Source: Ipomoea triloba (Eukaryota; Streptophyta; Magnoliopsida; Solanales; Convolvulaceae). From it: a DNA stretch of 64,000 nucleotides. Both the position numbers and the translations under genes were made by a program. Of this stretch, positions 31,951 through 43,648 are shown piece after piece. How positions within the stretch are numbered: position 1 is the first letter of the stretch; each line of letters begins with the position of its first letter. The notes below the pieces were generated by a model, which worked only from the letters and a program-made list of their open reading frames with translations, was not told the DNA's origin and ran no database searches. The stretch is taken from the NCBI RefSeq assembly GCF_003576645.1, contig NC_044923.1, positions 12,538,926 through 12,602,925 on the forward strand. The letters are read 5' to 3'.

Positions 31951-33340
31951 GTCAATTTGAATAAACTCGTTGTCGCTCAGCAAGTGGTAGTCCTTTAAAA
32001 GCTTCCACAATAGCTGAAAATCCGCTACGTAGCTGACTAACTGACCTCGGAGGCTCCATTTCTAAGATGGCTTTGACTTTGTCGGGGTTGGGCTCAATAC
32101 CCCCTCTGGAGACCATGTAGCTTAGAAATTTTTCCCCCATATACCCTAAAGGTACACTTCTTAGGGTTGAAATGTTTCATTATGAAAAATACTGAGTTAG
32201 TTTGTCCACATGGGCCTCGGTGCTATTCACTATCATATCATCGATGTACGCCTCCATGTTGCGGCCGAGGACCTATTTGAAGACTTTGGCTACCGTCCTC
32301 GTATATGTGGCACTCGAGTTCTTGATCCCGAAGGCCATAACTCGGAATAGAAGACTCCTTCAAGAGTCGTGAAAGATGTTGTCTCCTCGTCATCTTCATG
32401 CATAAAGATCTAGTGGTACCCTCGGAAGGCGTCTAAGAAGCTCATGAGTGCACATCCTGTCGTTTCATCCACGAGTTGATCAATGTTGGGTAAGGGAAGG
32501 GGTTCATCAAGCATGCTTTGTTGAGGTCGGTATAATCCACACACATCCTCTAGTTAGGCGGTGTTAGAGCAAGGACCACATTCGCAAGCCATTCAGGGTA
32601 TATGATATCCTTTATGTGCCCGATCTCAAGGAGAGTGCTAACCTCCTTCTTCACGAACTCCCTCATCTCAACTGAGAAGTACCTCTTGCGCTACTAGATC
32701 GACTTTGTTGTAGGGTCAACCACCAATTTATGACTAATGACCTCTCGACTGAGGCCTAGCATGTCCTCGGGGCCCCATGCAAATATCTCCTTATAGTTCT
32801 TGATGGTCTCTACAATCCGAGCTCTGAGGTCGACTAGGAGTCTAGTCCCCACCTTCACCACCTTGTCAGGTCGTTTGAGGTCTAGCACGACTTCCACGGT
32901 CTCCACCACGGGATCGTCTCGGGGCCGCTCCTCCTCTTCCCGTAGTGCTTCCTCAACTATAGTGTGTACCTGGAGGTCTTGGTTCCCTTAAGCAACACCA
33001 ACTCTTGTTGGGTTAGGAAACTTGAAGCGTAAGTGTTCTATAGAGATTACACACTTGAAGTCTTCTAGACTAGGTCGACCGAGGATAATGTTATGAGCAC
33101 AGTTGATGTTCACCACCATGAACTCCACCTCCTATCTCTTGACATGGGGTGGGGTATCGATCTCCACTTCGAGGTTAATTAAACCATCTTTCTCTATGGA
33201 GTCTACCATAAAGCCATACAATAGGGCCCCCACCCGTCCTAACTACTTCCTTGATAGGCCAAGCTGTGTGAAAGTGTCATAGTACAAGACATTTACTAAG
33301 CTGCCCGTGTATACCAACACTCAGTGAATAATGACATCGT
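31940..33340 (-). pseudogene. Ty3/gypsy Tat-lineage pol relic (protease-RT)
   Basis: Read on the minus strand from 33340 down. GRPSLEDFKCVISIEHLRFKFPNPT (25 residues, about 33075-33000) matches the conserved stretch after protease in Tat/Ogre/Retand elements. IFAWGPEDMLGLSREVISHKL (21 residues, about 32783-32720) is the RT leader. EAYIDDMIVNST (about 32255-32220) is the YxDD catalytic box with its aspartates intact. GIEPNPDKVKAILEMEPP (about 32100-32047) is the connection to RNase H. Many stops and frameshifts separate these blocks, so it cannot be translated. No integrase was seen. Confidence 0.8.
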
Positions 33341-33801
33341 TGATAACATTAATTACCAACGCGTCCCGATGGAGGAAGGGTCCATCTGGGAAATCATCAT
33401 CACTAAATGTAATGGGTTCCCTCTTCGGCATCTTCTCATGTGGAGGTCGGACAACTTTGCCAATGTAGAGGCTTCATTCCCACTTCTTCCGTTCTGCTGG
33501 CATGTCTCCTCCTTCTGGTTTGTCAAAGATGACGTAGATTACCTGCTTCTTCTAGGGATTGTCCAAATCTTTTTCCTCCTCTTTTATGAGTTAACCAAGA
33601 TCTCTCTTGAGCAATTCGGAGGTGGATGGCGTGGAGCAACTTGCCTTTTTCCACATGTTGCTCGAGTCATGCCCTTGCCTAGGTCTTTTCATGAATTTTC
33701 GAAGGTAGCCCCGTTGGATAAGCTCCTCGATCTAGCGCTAAAGGACCATGCACTCGTCTGTGTCATCATCATCATAAATAAATAAATATATAAATAAATA
33801 A

Positions 33802-33834
<33 letters not shown>

Positions 33835-34512
33835 CACACATACATACATACATACATACGATATCCGTGGATTGTCTCTTCTTCTTTTCATCATCTCGAG
33901 CCTTGGTAGAATTAGCGGGCAAGGATTTATGTTCTCCATTGACTCTATGTGTTTCGGGTGTGCGTAGTAAATTTTGACTCTTAAGGTATGTGATCATCAA
34001 AAAAATTTTCTCCAAATTATTTTTGTAATGATTATTGATTCACCATTTGTTTAAATCAGCCTAAAAATGATTTTTCGTAAGAATTTATGTTCACCATTTA
34101 TTTTATTTTGCCAAAAGTTTTTTTTGAAAGATTTCTTTTATAATTGCTATGGTACATGATAATTGGTGTTAGGTGTCTAATTGGATTTTATGGATTTACA
34201 CATGAATATACAATTTGTTTAAGGAATGTATGTGAGACAGACTAAATAGGTTGAGCTGTGATTTAGAATGATTTATTTTGTAAGGGGTGGAGGGTTTGTA
34301 GATGATGATCCATGAATTAAGCATATATTTTTATCTTGTTGGGCCGATTCTAAGATATTATGAATAATTTAAATATGAGCTATAATTTTTTATTTTTTTT
34401 AGATTTTGAGGTATTTGAAGTAAAATATTGTGGATGATGTTATGGTTTTGATATACATTTATATTTTTTTGGTTTAAGTGTACATCACCTCTCATTCAAT
34501 ATTCTACTACCT
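33341..34512. other. Upstream part of the gypsy relic and AT-rich DNA
   Basis: 33341-33780 is probably more of the same gypsy element (gag/protease side, minus strand) without a clear motif. A lysine-rich minus-strand stretch with KARDDEKKKRQ near 33905 may be a gag remnant. The rest to 34512 is AT-rich with nothing recognised. Confidence 0.4.
33778..33862. repeat. Compound (TAAA)n/(TA)n/(CA)n/(CATA)n microsatellite
   Basis: AATAAATAAATATATAAATA runs into TA repeats, then ACACACATACATACATACAT. It lies inside the gypsy relic region. Confidence 0.9.
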
Positions 34513-35640
34513 CCAATCCTTATGAAAGACCACCTTGTGATAACCCCCTTCCAGCCAAAGATGAAATTGAGATCTTAAAAGAAAAATTGGAAGCATTCAC
34601 AAAGATGGTCAAGGAGGATACGGCCAATCTAAGGGCCGAGCTTATGAATGAAATGAAGGAATACCTTGCTACCCTCCAGTAGGAAGGTTTACCATGGAAA
34701 GATGTCGAAACCAAGGTGTTGTCTATGACAGGAGAATTCCTTAAGAAAATCTCATCAAGGGATAACAACCCAATTATGGATGACCCCCGGTGTTGGAAGG
34801 ACATTCAAGTCTTGTAGTTGAATATGAAGAAGGAGATGCGGTTGAGATGGTGAGTGTTGAAGAAGGTGTGGTGGATTGTGACCTTGTTGAGAGTGAAGAA
34901 GGGTGGTTGAGAAAGGAAGTTATGGGAGTGAAGGCCCAATGCTAGATAACACCCCGGTGCTTGAAGAAGTTCCAACTTTTGAGTTGGAAAACTAACAAAG
35001 GGGGGAGATTGAAAGTGAAAGCGAAGAAGATATTGAGGTAGTGTGGAAAGATGAAGAACCAAACGGTAAAATTCTTAACCTACTTATGGCACTACTCTTG
35101 ATGATATACATGCTCAATCCTTTGAAAATAATGTTTGCGAAGCTTTTGTGGATGACTCCCATATGGTTTGTAATGATATTCTTGATGAATGCAATAATGA
35201 TTGTTTCTTATTTTGGGAGGATGATTCCATAGAAGTTGGTAATGATAATGTGATTGATATTTGTGAGGGTTGTGAGGAAGACTCCCTTTTGTTTGATGAT
35301 GATTATGTTTGTTTCAATTTTTAGGAGGATGAATCCTTTGACTTATGTGATAATGAGTTGATGAGTGAAGGGGATGCTACTTCATTTTACTCTTGTGAGG
35401 ATGAGGGTGATTCTTTTAGTACATTTGAGTGTGGGGATGAGAAAAAAAATGAGAGGGGAGGAGGTGACCATAACAAACGGGAGAATTATCACTTTTGACG
35501 ATTTTGAAGAAGGGGAGTGGAAAGAGGTTGAAGTGTTTGAAAATGAAAATGGGAGTGAGGAGATATGGTATCAACCCTATGCTAAAGATGAAAATATCAC
35601 CAAGGGGGGGAGTAGTCAAGGAGGAAAGTGAGGAAGTTCA
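34513..35640 (+). pseudogene. Gag-like acidic/coiled-coil coding relic of a non-autonomous LTR element
   Basis: The first open block (34516-34680) reads through KDEIEILKEKLEAFTKMVKE and RAELMNEMKEYL, a likely coiled coil, ending at a TAG. A later frame (about 35085-35500) is strongly acidic (FVDDSHMVCND, CEEDSLLFDDDY, then, after one in-frame TAG, SCEDEGDSFSTFECGDE). There is no protease, RT or integrase. The position upstream of the GGGAGGCACCCC region and of a PPT and LTR makes it the internal part of an LTR element that has lost or never had pol. I cannot name the protein. Confidence 0.5.
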
Positions 35641-38044
35641 AACCATCTTCGAGGGATTGAGGATGGTGTGCGGGGCTAAGTTTCTTCCAATTATGAAAAT
35701 CGTTCTTCCATTTCTTGTTTTTGAATTCAAGGATGTCTGACATCTTCGGACATACCTTAAGAGCATGGTAGATATGACGCATGGTGGGGTCCCAATTTTG
35801 ATATGTTTTGTAGGATAGTTCTTGTGGAGTCTAGCCAAAGACACTTAAATGTGGCGCTCTTGGGAGGCACTCCAAGTCTATCCTTGTAAATATTATTATT
35901 TTTTCTTTTGTTTTCTTGTTAGTTTATGCTTTGGTTTCTTTTGAGCTAACATTGCAGGTGATCTTGGTGCTGCGCCATGAAAAATTTGAGCAAAAATGAC
36001 CAAAAATGATTAGGAAAAACAGAGGAAGAAAACATGATTCCTTTGTAGCATGTCCAAGTCTGCTCCACGCGTGGAGCACACGTGGGAAAACTTCAGAGAA
36101 GTTCCACGTGGCTGTCCATGCGTGGACAAGCTCGTGGACAGCGTATGATATTGTGTTGTGGATTGTGCTCTTTTTCTTCCAATTTTTAAGAGCCTCCAAG
36201 GTTTGGCATTGCCAAGAATCATATCTTATCTTGTTTTACTTGTCTTTTTTGTTGCTTTTGTTTTAGTTACTTGCTTTGTTTTAGAATTTATCTTTTGATG
36301 TTTTCATTGTTAGGATTGTAGTTCTTTCAATTGTTAGATTGTTGCATTTCATTTGTTTTCTTTTCTTTCGCATTTGAGTCGGGCTAAACTCGTTAAACGT
36401 AGCGCTCTTGGGAGGCACCCCAATCATTTGAAAAAAATGAAAAAAAAAAGAGAAAAAGAAAAAGATTGTGAATAAAAGGAGTTCTGCCACTCCAATTGCA
36501 CTACAATTGGTTGTCTTCATGCACTAACTTTGTCTCATATAGCTTGGAGAACGGAGGCAACATAGATGCTTGGAAGCTTAAAATGTGGAAAAGAACGGAT
36601 GCTCACTTGGTTCTAAACCTCTTACCCCTTCTAATTTTTATGCCCTATTTTCAATTCTAAAGTGTGAAAAAAAAGAGTCGTTGCACACGTTCCTTGCACA
36701 CTTGATAAGCACATACTAGTTTTCAACCACAAAGGGTTATGTTGTTGATACCCCACACCCCCGAAGCACTTCTAAAGTGTGGAAAGGGTTTTGATTGATT
36801 TGAAAAAACCGTGCTCCTTTTTTCCACTTGGTCCTCAAGGTAACATTGAGGACGATGTTTGTTTTAAAGTGTGGAAAGGATACACCTTGTGCTTAAATTG
36901 TGTTGTTATTTGATTGATTTATTGGTTTTGTTCTATGGGTATTTTTTATCTTTGGAGAGTGTGTTATTGTTCGCATTATCTAGGGAGAATGTTAATCATG
37001 TGCCTAAAAGTCCTTTTTTCTCTTTGAATATCCATGGGAAGTACCCCTTCTTTACCAAGCAATTACTTAGACCAAATGGGTTAAACGTTGTATGCTTGCA
37101 TGATATTCGCATCTTATTTTACTTGGACCTTAGTCAATGATCTCTCGAAGTGGGAGTGTGCACCCCTTAATTTTAGAGAGATAATTGAAAGCGAAGCCCG
37201 GAATTGAACTAACCTCGGTAGGGCATGGGGCAAAATGTGAGCCTATGGGGAGAAATGTGAGTAAATCCCGATTTCCCAAGTAAAAGGTATGAGGGGTTGA
37301 AATGAAGAAAGTCTTAAAAAAGGCTAAGTTTGGCCACTCCTAGAGGTAAGAGTCGAGGTGAGCCGTCTTGCTAGGATTTGGGACAACCATTGCACCGTCT
37401 TCGAACAAGCGTAGAGCTCTACGTGAAGTTGATTGTCCCAACGACGTTATCCTAGAAGATGAGAAAATAGAGAGGAGGTGAACCACCCCGCTTGGATTCG
37501 GGTGCCCATTGCACTGATCTTCGAAAAAGCATGGGGCTCCATGTGAAGTTGGGTGTATGATGACATTATCCAAGGGGGTTAGAAGAAAGAAGGACCACCC
37601 AAGCCATTGGCAGTGAGTGGTCCATGCCCCTATCCTCACTTATTTTTATGCTACTTATTTTTATGCGTTGGGCTTTGGCATAGAGGGTGGTTGGTTGGTT
37701 GAGGTGTGCACATCGTTCCCACTAGGGGGCTCGGCTTGAAGGCCTTTGTAAAATCGGAGGTGAATTGAACTTGGATTGCATGCATGGTTGTGTGAAGGGT
37801 GTGTTTTGAATTGTCCAAATGAGACCATAGGGGTTTTTGCTTCGTTTGTATATTCTTAGAGTGTATGGCATGTGATTACAATCTTTTATAGATAATGTAG
37901 GGGATCTCACCCTCTCCAGTTGGCTACACCCTCGTTTTGCTTAACCAATGGGATGATTGAGTAATATAGCTATCTTTGACACTAAAATGATTAGGGCTTA
38001 AGTGTGAATTGCTTGAGAACAAGCAAATTAAAGTGTGAAAACTT
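35641..38044 (+). mobile_element. Internal untranslated region of the non-autonomous LTR element
   Basis: It contains two copies of the GCGCTCTTGGGAGGCAC(T/C)CC motif (35851-35873 and 36401-36423), which I associate with the 3' part of Athila-like and related gypsy elements. It also holds hairpin-forming CCACGCGTGGA and related CACGTGG blocks at 36060-36140. The region 37140-37560 (GGGAGTGTGCACCCCTTAAT, GAGCTCTACGTGAAG) matches 54900-55230 in inverse orientation. A weak PPT (AAAGTGTGAAAACTT, 38030-38044) precedes the LTR. Confidence 0.6.
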
Positions 38045-39401
38045 TGATAGGTGCCAAAGATGCTACCATTTGTGGGGTAATTAGGAGAAATATTGTGCTA
38101 TAAATGGAGTCCTTGGAGCCTATAACATGTTAGAATAGCTTATTTTGATCAAAGATAGGCACAGGGACTAATTGTGGTTGCATTTATGAAGAATAGCCAA
38201 ACCCGTAATTTTTAGGGCATTCCGGCGACAGTTCGGTAAAATGAGCATAACCGGAGCTAGGAGTGTTCAAATGAGGTGATTCAAGTGGATATGGAACGGA
38301 AACTTCTAGGGCTACAACTTTGATGAAGATAACAAAGCCAAATTCAGAAGGTCACATCTGATCCACGCATGGACATGACATGGGAACAGTCTAGAGACGG
38401 TCCACGCGTGGACTTAGGCGTGGACAAGGCTTGAGGCGTGGATTTTAGCAAGACCAATTTGGAAAAGCTATGGAAAGTGGACCTCATTATATAAGAAGAT
38501 TTGTCAGACATTTTGAAGGAATACTCAGCACTTTTAGTTCAATATCCTAGAGAGAGAATGTATATTAGATCTAGAATTAGAGGTTAGATGTAGAATTGAT
38601 CTTGAAGAAGAAGATTGAAGAATTGTTATTATCAAGCTTTGGATTTGGTAATCTCTTAATTATCTTCAAATTTACTCTTTAGATTTCATTACATTTTCTG
38701 TTTTGGTATTCAATTGAGTGTAGATTTCCATTTGCTTTCATTTCTTTTACAATGTCTAGCTAGATTTGGTTAGAGATTAGATGTTCCAATCTAGAAATCA
38801 TGTTTGATTTTATTAAATTCTTTCAATGATTTGAGGAATGTTAATCTAGGGTTCATATATCTTGTGTGGTTGTTGTTTGGTTAGATTTGTACCTATTTGT
38901 GGCCACAATAGGTAGCAAAATTAGAGGAAGTATAGATCGCGAGATATCAGGTCTATATGAGTCTTACTCAGCCACATTCTCGCCCTTGATCCGGGTGGAT
39001 GAGGCCTAGAAGAAGTGGTAGACCAAGTGTTTCATGAAATGTCCCATCCGATTGAGGAATCGGGGGTCCGAAGTGTGACTCCAATCAGTGATAGTGCCGT
39101 GGGCTCCCTTGATCGAATCCTAGTTGCATTGCCTAGAACACCCCGTAGTAGTACCGAACATGAAACCTAGAGGGGACATCCATCTCCTTGCTTTCTTTAA
39201 TTGTTTACTCTTGTTTTACTTTTGTCAAACCTCTTATCCCATGACTCCCTTGTTCCCAAGTGATTCTTGTAACTCTTGCCTCTTAACATCTTAAATGCCA
39301 CACACTTGATTTGGTTCCAATTTGTCGTCCTAGAGAACACGGCACTCGGAGAACTTTTTTTCCGTTTTAACACATATTCCCTCACCACTAAAACTATAAC
39401 A
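38045..39401 (+). mobile_element. 3' LTR of the non-autonomous element
   Basis: It begins TGATAGGTGCCAAAGATG right after the PPT and ends near ACTATAACA. A TATA box (ATTATATAAGAAG, about 38484-38496) lies inside in the right orientation. The related LTR at 52906-54406 (minus) begins TGATAAGCC and carries its own TATA box, supporting both assignments. It contains CCACGCATGGAC, CCACGCGTGGAC and GGCGTGGAC repeats at 38355-38445. The 5' LTR was not found. Confidence 0.6.
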
Positions 39402-39402
39402 T

Positions 39403-39403
<1 letters not shown>

Positions 39404-39451
<48 letters not shown>
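39404..39451. repeat. (TA)n microsatellite abutting the LTR end
   Basis: About 24 TA units immediately after the 3' LTR. Confidence 0.95.
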
Positions 39452-39454
<3 letters not shown>

Positions 39455-39673
39455 GAGGTTCGAATGAGAAGAAAGCCCCATATGAGGAATGAGAAAGAAT
39501 CTTAGGTCTAGATCAAAAAAAAAGTCACCACCTACATTTAATATATGATCTTCAACACAAATCATAAACAACCATAAATATAAACAAACAAACAATATTC
39601 AACTCAAATTAGTAATTAGAGATCAAGATTAATTGATCTTTTAAAAAAAAAAACTCTCCATCTACAATTTTTA

Positions 39674-39920
39674 AAAACAATGCTCTGGATGGCACAACAA
39701 TGTGCTCTGGAAGAAGAAACAATGTGCACTCTAAGGCAAACAATATTCACTACGAAGACACATTATTTTTCTTTGGAAGACATAACAATGTGCATTGGAA
39801 AAAGAAACAATGTGCACTGTATGATATAACAATGTGTACTGAAAGAAGGAACAATGTGTACTGTATGTCATAACAGTGTGCATTGGAAGAAGGAACAATA
39901 TGCACTGGAAGGCAGAAAAA
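39674..39920. repeat. Minisatellite of 21-24-bp 'aacaatgtgcactggaagaag' units
   Basis: About eleven diverged units start with AACAATGTGC or similar and end alternately in GGAAGAAG and GTATGATAT. Their lengths vary between 21 and 24 bp, so no reading frame is kept. Confidence 0.8.
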
Positions 39921-40074
39921 GATATTAACTTACCTACACAAAGTTACAATAATGTCACCGCGTTTTTTTTTAAAAAATCTCCAATTTGAACCCTTAATCT
40001 AGACTCAATCTACGGATATAATTAGATCCTATTTCTCACCTAAGGCAATTGTTTCACATCATCCATTATATATA

Positions 40075-40935
40075 TGATCGCGTTCAGGTAAGAACCACCC
40101 GCCCAGGAGAGAACTGAGAACGGTTTACAGTGTGCCACGTGTCCAGATGTAGTTGCACCTAACGTTATAACTAGGTGCACCTAGGTGCATGAATGTTAAC
40201 AAGATAAATTACTTGCACTTGTAAGTGAAAATAGGTGCACAAGTGCAAGTAAAATATATTACAGGTGCAAGTAAATTGCACGCTGAGGCCAAGCACTTTG
40301 TGCTCATATGGCATATAGTGACTCTCCCATATGAGAGGTCATGAGGTCAAGCCTCAGTGGAGGTGAATGGACTCTTTGTGCTTCAATAGGTTGAGAAAGT
40401 ATATTTGAACAAATACTACAATGTAATAGCGCCAGTTGTATTCAAAAAAAAAATTGTACACTGAGCATCAATACTAGGTGCACCCCGGTTCAGGAATGTT
40501 AACAAGGTAAATTACTTGCACTTGTAAATGAAAATAGGTGCACAAGTGCAAGTAAAATGCATTACATGTGTAAGTAAAATGTGCACTGACCTCAATACTA
40601 GTGTTATAACTAGTTACATGTGTAAGTACACCTAATGTTATAACTAGTTACACAACTTTATAAGTGGGTACACCTAGGTGCATGAATGATAACATGATAA
40701 ATTACTTGCACTTGAAAGTGAAAATATGTGCAAAAATAGGTGCACTTGTAAGTGAAACTAGGTGCACTTATAACACAATTACTTGCACCAAAGTTCGAGT
40801 TATTTACGAAAATGCCACTGCGTCGTTTTTTTATATTACATCTGATTCGTTGATCTGGACACGTGGACTGCTACGAAGCGTTCTCAGTTCTCTCCTGGCC
40901 GCTGGTTCAGACCTGAGCGCGTCCATATATATATT
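40075..40935. mobile_element. MITE with about 85-bp terminal inverted repeats and internal 'aggtgcacaagtgcaagt' repeats
   Basis: The left end (GCGTTCAGGTAAGAACCACC, CAGGAGAGAACTGAGAACG, CACGTGTCCAGAT) is inverted at the right (ATCTGGACACGTGG, CGTTCTCAGTTCTCTCCTGG, CAGACCTGAGCGC). Inside are three imperfect copies of a unit holding AAATTACTTGCACTTG(T/A)AA, near 40204, 40508 and 40692. A SINE is nested within. No coding frame is seen. Confidence 0.8.
40288..40451 (+). mobile_element. tRNA-derived SINE nested in the MITE, with 14-bp target duplication
   Basis: The body carries an A-box-like GCTCATATGGCATATAGTGA and a B-box GGTCAAGCC, and ends in CAAAAAAAAA. Direct repeats AATTGCACGCTGAG (40274-40287) and AATTGTACACTGAG (40452-40465) flank it with two mismatches. 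The opening and B-box resemble the SINE at 11118-11252. Confidence 0.75.
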
Positions 40936-42161
40936 AATTAATTAGGTTCAAATTTGTTACTCAAATTAATTAATTAACACAGCAACCAAATTGAATTTGA
41001 ATGTTCATGGAATTTGTTTATTGAATTGAGTCCAAGTAACTTATGAATTGCTGAAATCATTATATATATATATATATATACAGTTAGGATCATATGAGAT
41101 CACTTGTTTAAGTAAGATCATGAGGTCAGATCTTGTGCATCCATTTAATAATTTAATGGTCTAGGTTGATTTAAGATGCTAAGTTGAAGTGTGTGCGAAC
41201 GGTAATAAAATGTGTGCGAATGGTGATTAAGTGTGTGCAGACGGTGATTAAATGTGTGCAAAGGGTGATTATTGTGCGAACGGTGATTGATGTATAAGAT
41301 TTGACCTCAAAATTTTTTAATGGTCTAGATTGATTAAGATTCCAAGTTGAACTGTGTACGAACGGTGATTAAATGTGTGCGAACAAAGTGTGTGTGTGTG
41401 TGTCAATCAATCTAGACAATTAAAAAGTATTACATGGATGCACAAGATGTGATCTCACGATCTTACCTAAGCAAGTGGTCTCACTAAAACCCTACCCTAT
41501 ATATATATATAGGGTAGGGTTTTAGTGAGACCACTTGCTTAGGTAAGATCGTGAGATCACATCTTGTGCATCCATGTAATACTTTTTAATTGTCTAGATT
41601 GATTGACACACACACACACACTTTGTTCGCACACATTTAATCACCGTTCGTACACAGTTCAACTTGGAATCTTAATCAATCTAGACCATTAAAAAATTTT
41701 GAGGTCAAATCTTATACATCAATCACCGTTCGCACAATAATCACCCTTTGCACACATTTAATCACCGTCTGCACACACTTAATCACCATTCGCACACATT
41801 TTATTACCGTTCGCACACACTTCAACTTAGCATCTTAAATCAACCTAGACCATTAAATTATTAAATGGATGCACAAGATCTGACCTCATGATCTTACTTA
41901 AACAAGTGATCTCATATGATCCTAACTGTATATATATATATATATATAATGATTTCAGCAATTCATAAGTTACTTGGACTCAATTCAATAAACAAATTCC
42001 ATGAACATTCAAATTCAATTTGGTTGCTGTGTTAATTAATTAATTTGAGTAACAAATTTGAACCTAATTAATTAATATATATATGGACGCGCTCAGGTCT
42101 GAACCAGCGGCCAGGAGAGAACTGAGAACGCTTCGTAGCAGTCCACGTGTCCAGATCAACG
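40848..42161. repeat. Perfect 1,314-bp palindrome A, ending at an N
   Basis: Every stretch I compared in 40848-41504 is the exact inverse of 41505-42161. The centre lies in CCTACCCTATATATATATAT at 41504/41505. The right arm stops at the single N at 42162, at a point mirrored inside the terminal repeat of the preceding MITE. An arm-long loopless palindrome with no mismatch suggests a fold-back read or assembly artefact. The left arm is probably real. Confidence 0.9.
41080..41498. mobile_element. MITE with 'aggatcatatgagatcacttg' type ends
   Basis: In the left arm of palindrome A, GAGATCACTTGTTTAAGTAA, GATCATGAGGTCAGATC and GTGCATCCATTTAAT are inverted with divergence at GCACAAGATGTGATCTCACG and CTAAGCAAGTGGTCTCACTA. 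The interior repeats GTGTGTGCGAACGGTGATTA several times. It is non-coding and is followed by the (AT)n at the palindrome centre. A mirror copy lies at 41511-41929 as part of the palindrome. Confidence 0.65.
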
Positions 42162-42171
42162 NTATTACAAA

Positions 42172-42230
<59 letters not shown>

Positions 42231-42580
42231 CCGAATAAGCTTATAAGGAGCTGAGGTTCAAAGTGTGAGCCAAAAGCTAAGGGTTAGGACTTAGGAGAGG
42301 GATCTTTTAGGAATTGTTTTGAGGTTTTTACACTCCACCAAAATTTAATAGGTCGAATAGATTTTTAGAAATTTTACCCTTTTCTTTTGGATTTACCTTT
42401 GTGCTAAGCCGCTATGGTACGCTTAAGCTATGGGTGTAAATGATTCAAGCAATTCATAAGTTACTTGGCGACTCAATTCAATGAACAAATTCAATGAATA
42501 TTCAAATTCAATTTGGTTACTGTGTTAATTAATTAATTTGAGTAACAAATTTGAACCTATTAATACTCAACTCTAGCAGC

Positions 42581-42631
<51 letters not shown>

Positions 42632-43648
42632 TCCCCATCAGATGCGGCCAGTCTCCCCCGTGCGACTGTGTGGCCTTATTTGCACCATTAGATCCAATGA
42701 TCTAAGGCTTCATATTAATCCAAACAATATAGGCGCCGATCTTTAGCTACGTGAACGGGAAGGATAATGTTGACAATTCACTACAATTTCAAAACCAGAT
42801 CAGATCAGACGACGACGAAGACTTGAAGTCGACGAGCACTGAGCAACAAACACTAGACGAGCGTAGAAGGGATTCCATCACCAGCAACGAGCGCTCCGTT
42901 CTGAACAAAACGCATAGGTCGACTCCAATAGAGAAACGAGAATGGAGTAATTCGCAATACTCTGTGCATTATCAACATTAATCTGGTTCATATTTGAGAT
43001 AATATTGCTGTAATTCGCAATAGTATGTGTATTTGGTGTGTGGTGGTTAAGTGGTGTGTTTTAATCTGAGAACTGGTGCATTTATAACGTATAATGGTGT
43101 GTTTTAATTTTGTTGGTGCATTTGAATTGAGTGGTGTGTTTCGGTATGGTGGGGAATGGTGTGTTTTAATTTGTCCAGTGGTGGATTTTATAACGTATAA
43201 TGATGTGTTTTAATTTGTTGGTGTATTTGAATTGAGTGGTGTATTTCGGTATGGTGGGGAATTGTGTGTTTTAATTTGTCCAGTGGTGCATTTTATAACG
43301 TAGAATGGTGTGTTTTAATACACATGGTGGTGATTTTTACGAGAGTAGTTGCATTTGGTGTGTCGTGGTAAAGTGGTGTGTTTTAATCTAAGAACTGGTG
43401 CATTTTAATATGTTGAATGGTGTGTTTTAATAATACGTTTGATGGTGTTTTCTGTACTCTAAAATTACCTTCCCACTTAAAATTACCATAAAGCCCCCAC
43501 TTAGGTTACGCGAATTAAACTTCCTAAATCCTAATATATAACCTCCACCGTCAGATCACCTCCATCCAGCGGCATATCTTGGGCCACACGACCGCACCTA
43601 ATAACACAGCCGCATTTGATTAAATATATATATATATATATATATATA

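Noticed and set aside
32800..33785. Plus-strand ORFs over the gypsy relic
   Set aside because: The minus strand carries the conserved RT and protease blocks; the plus frames are shadows.
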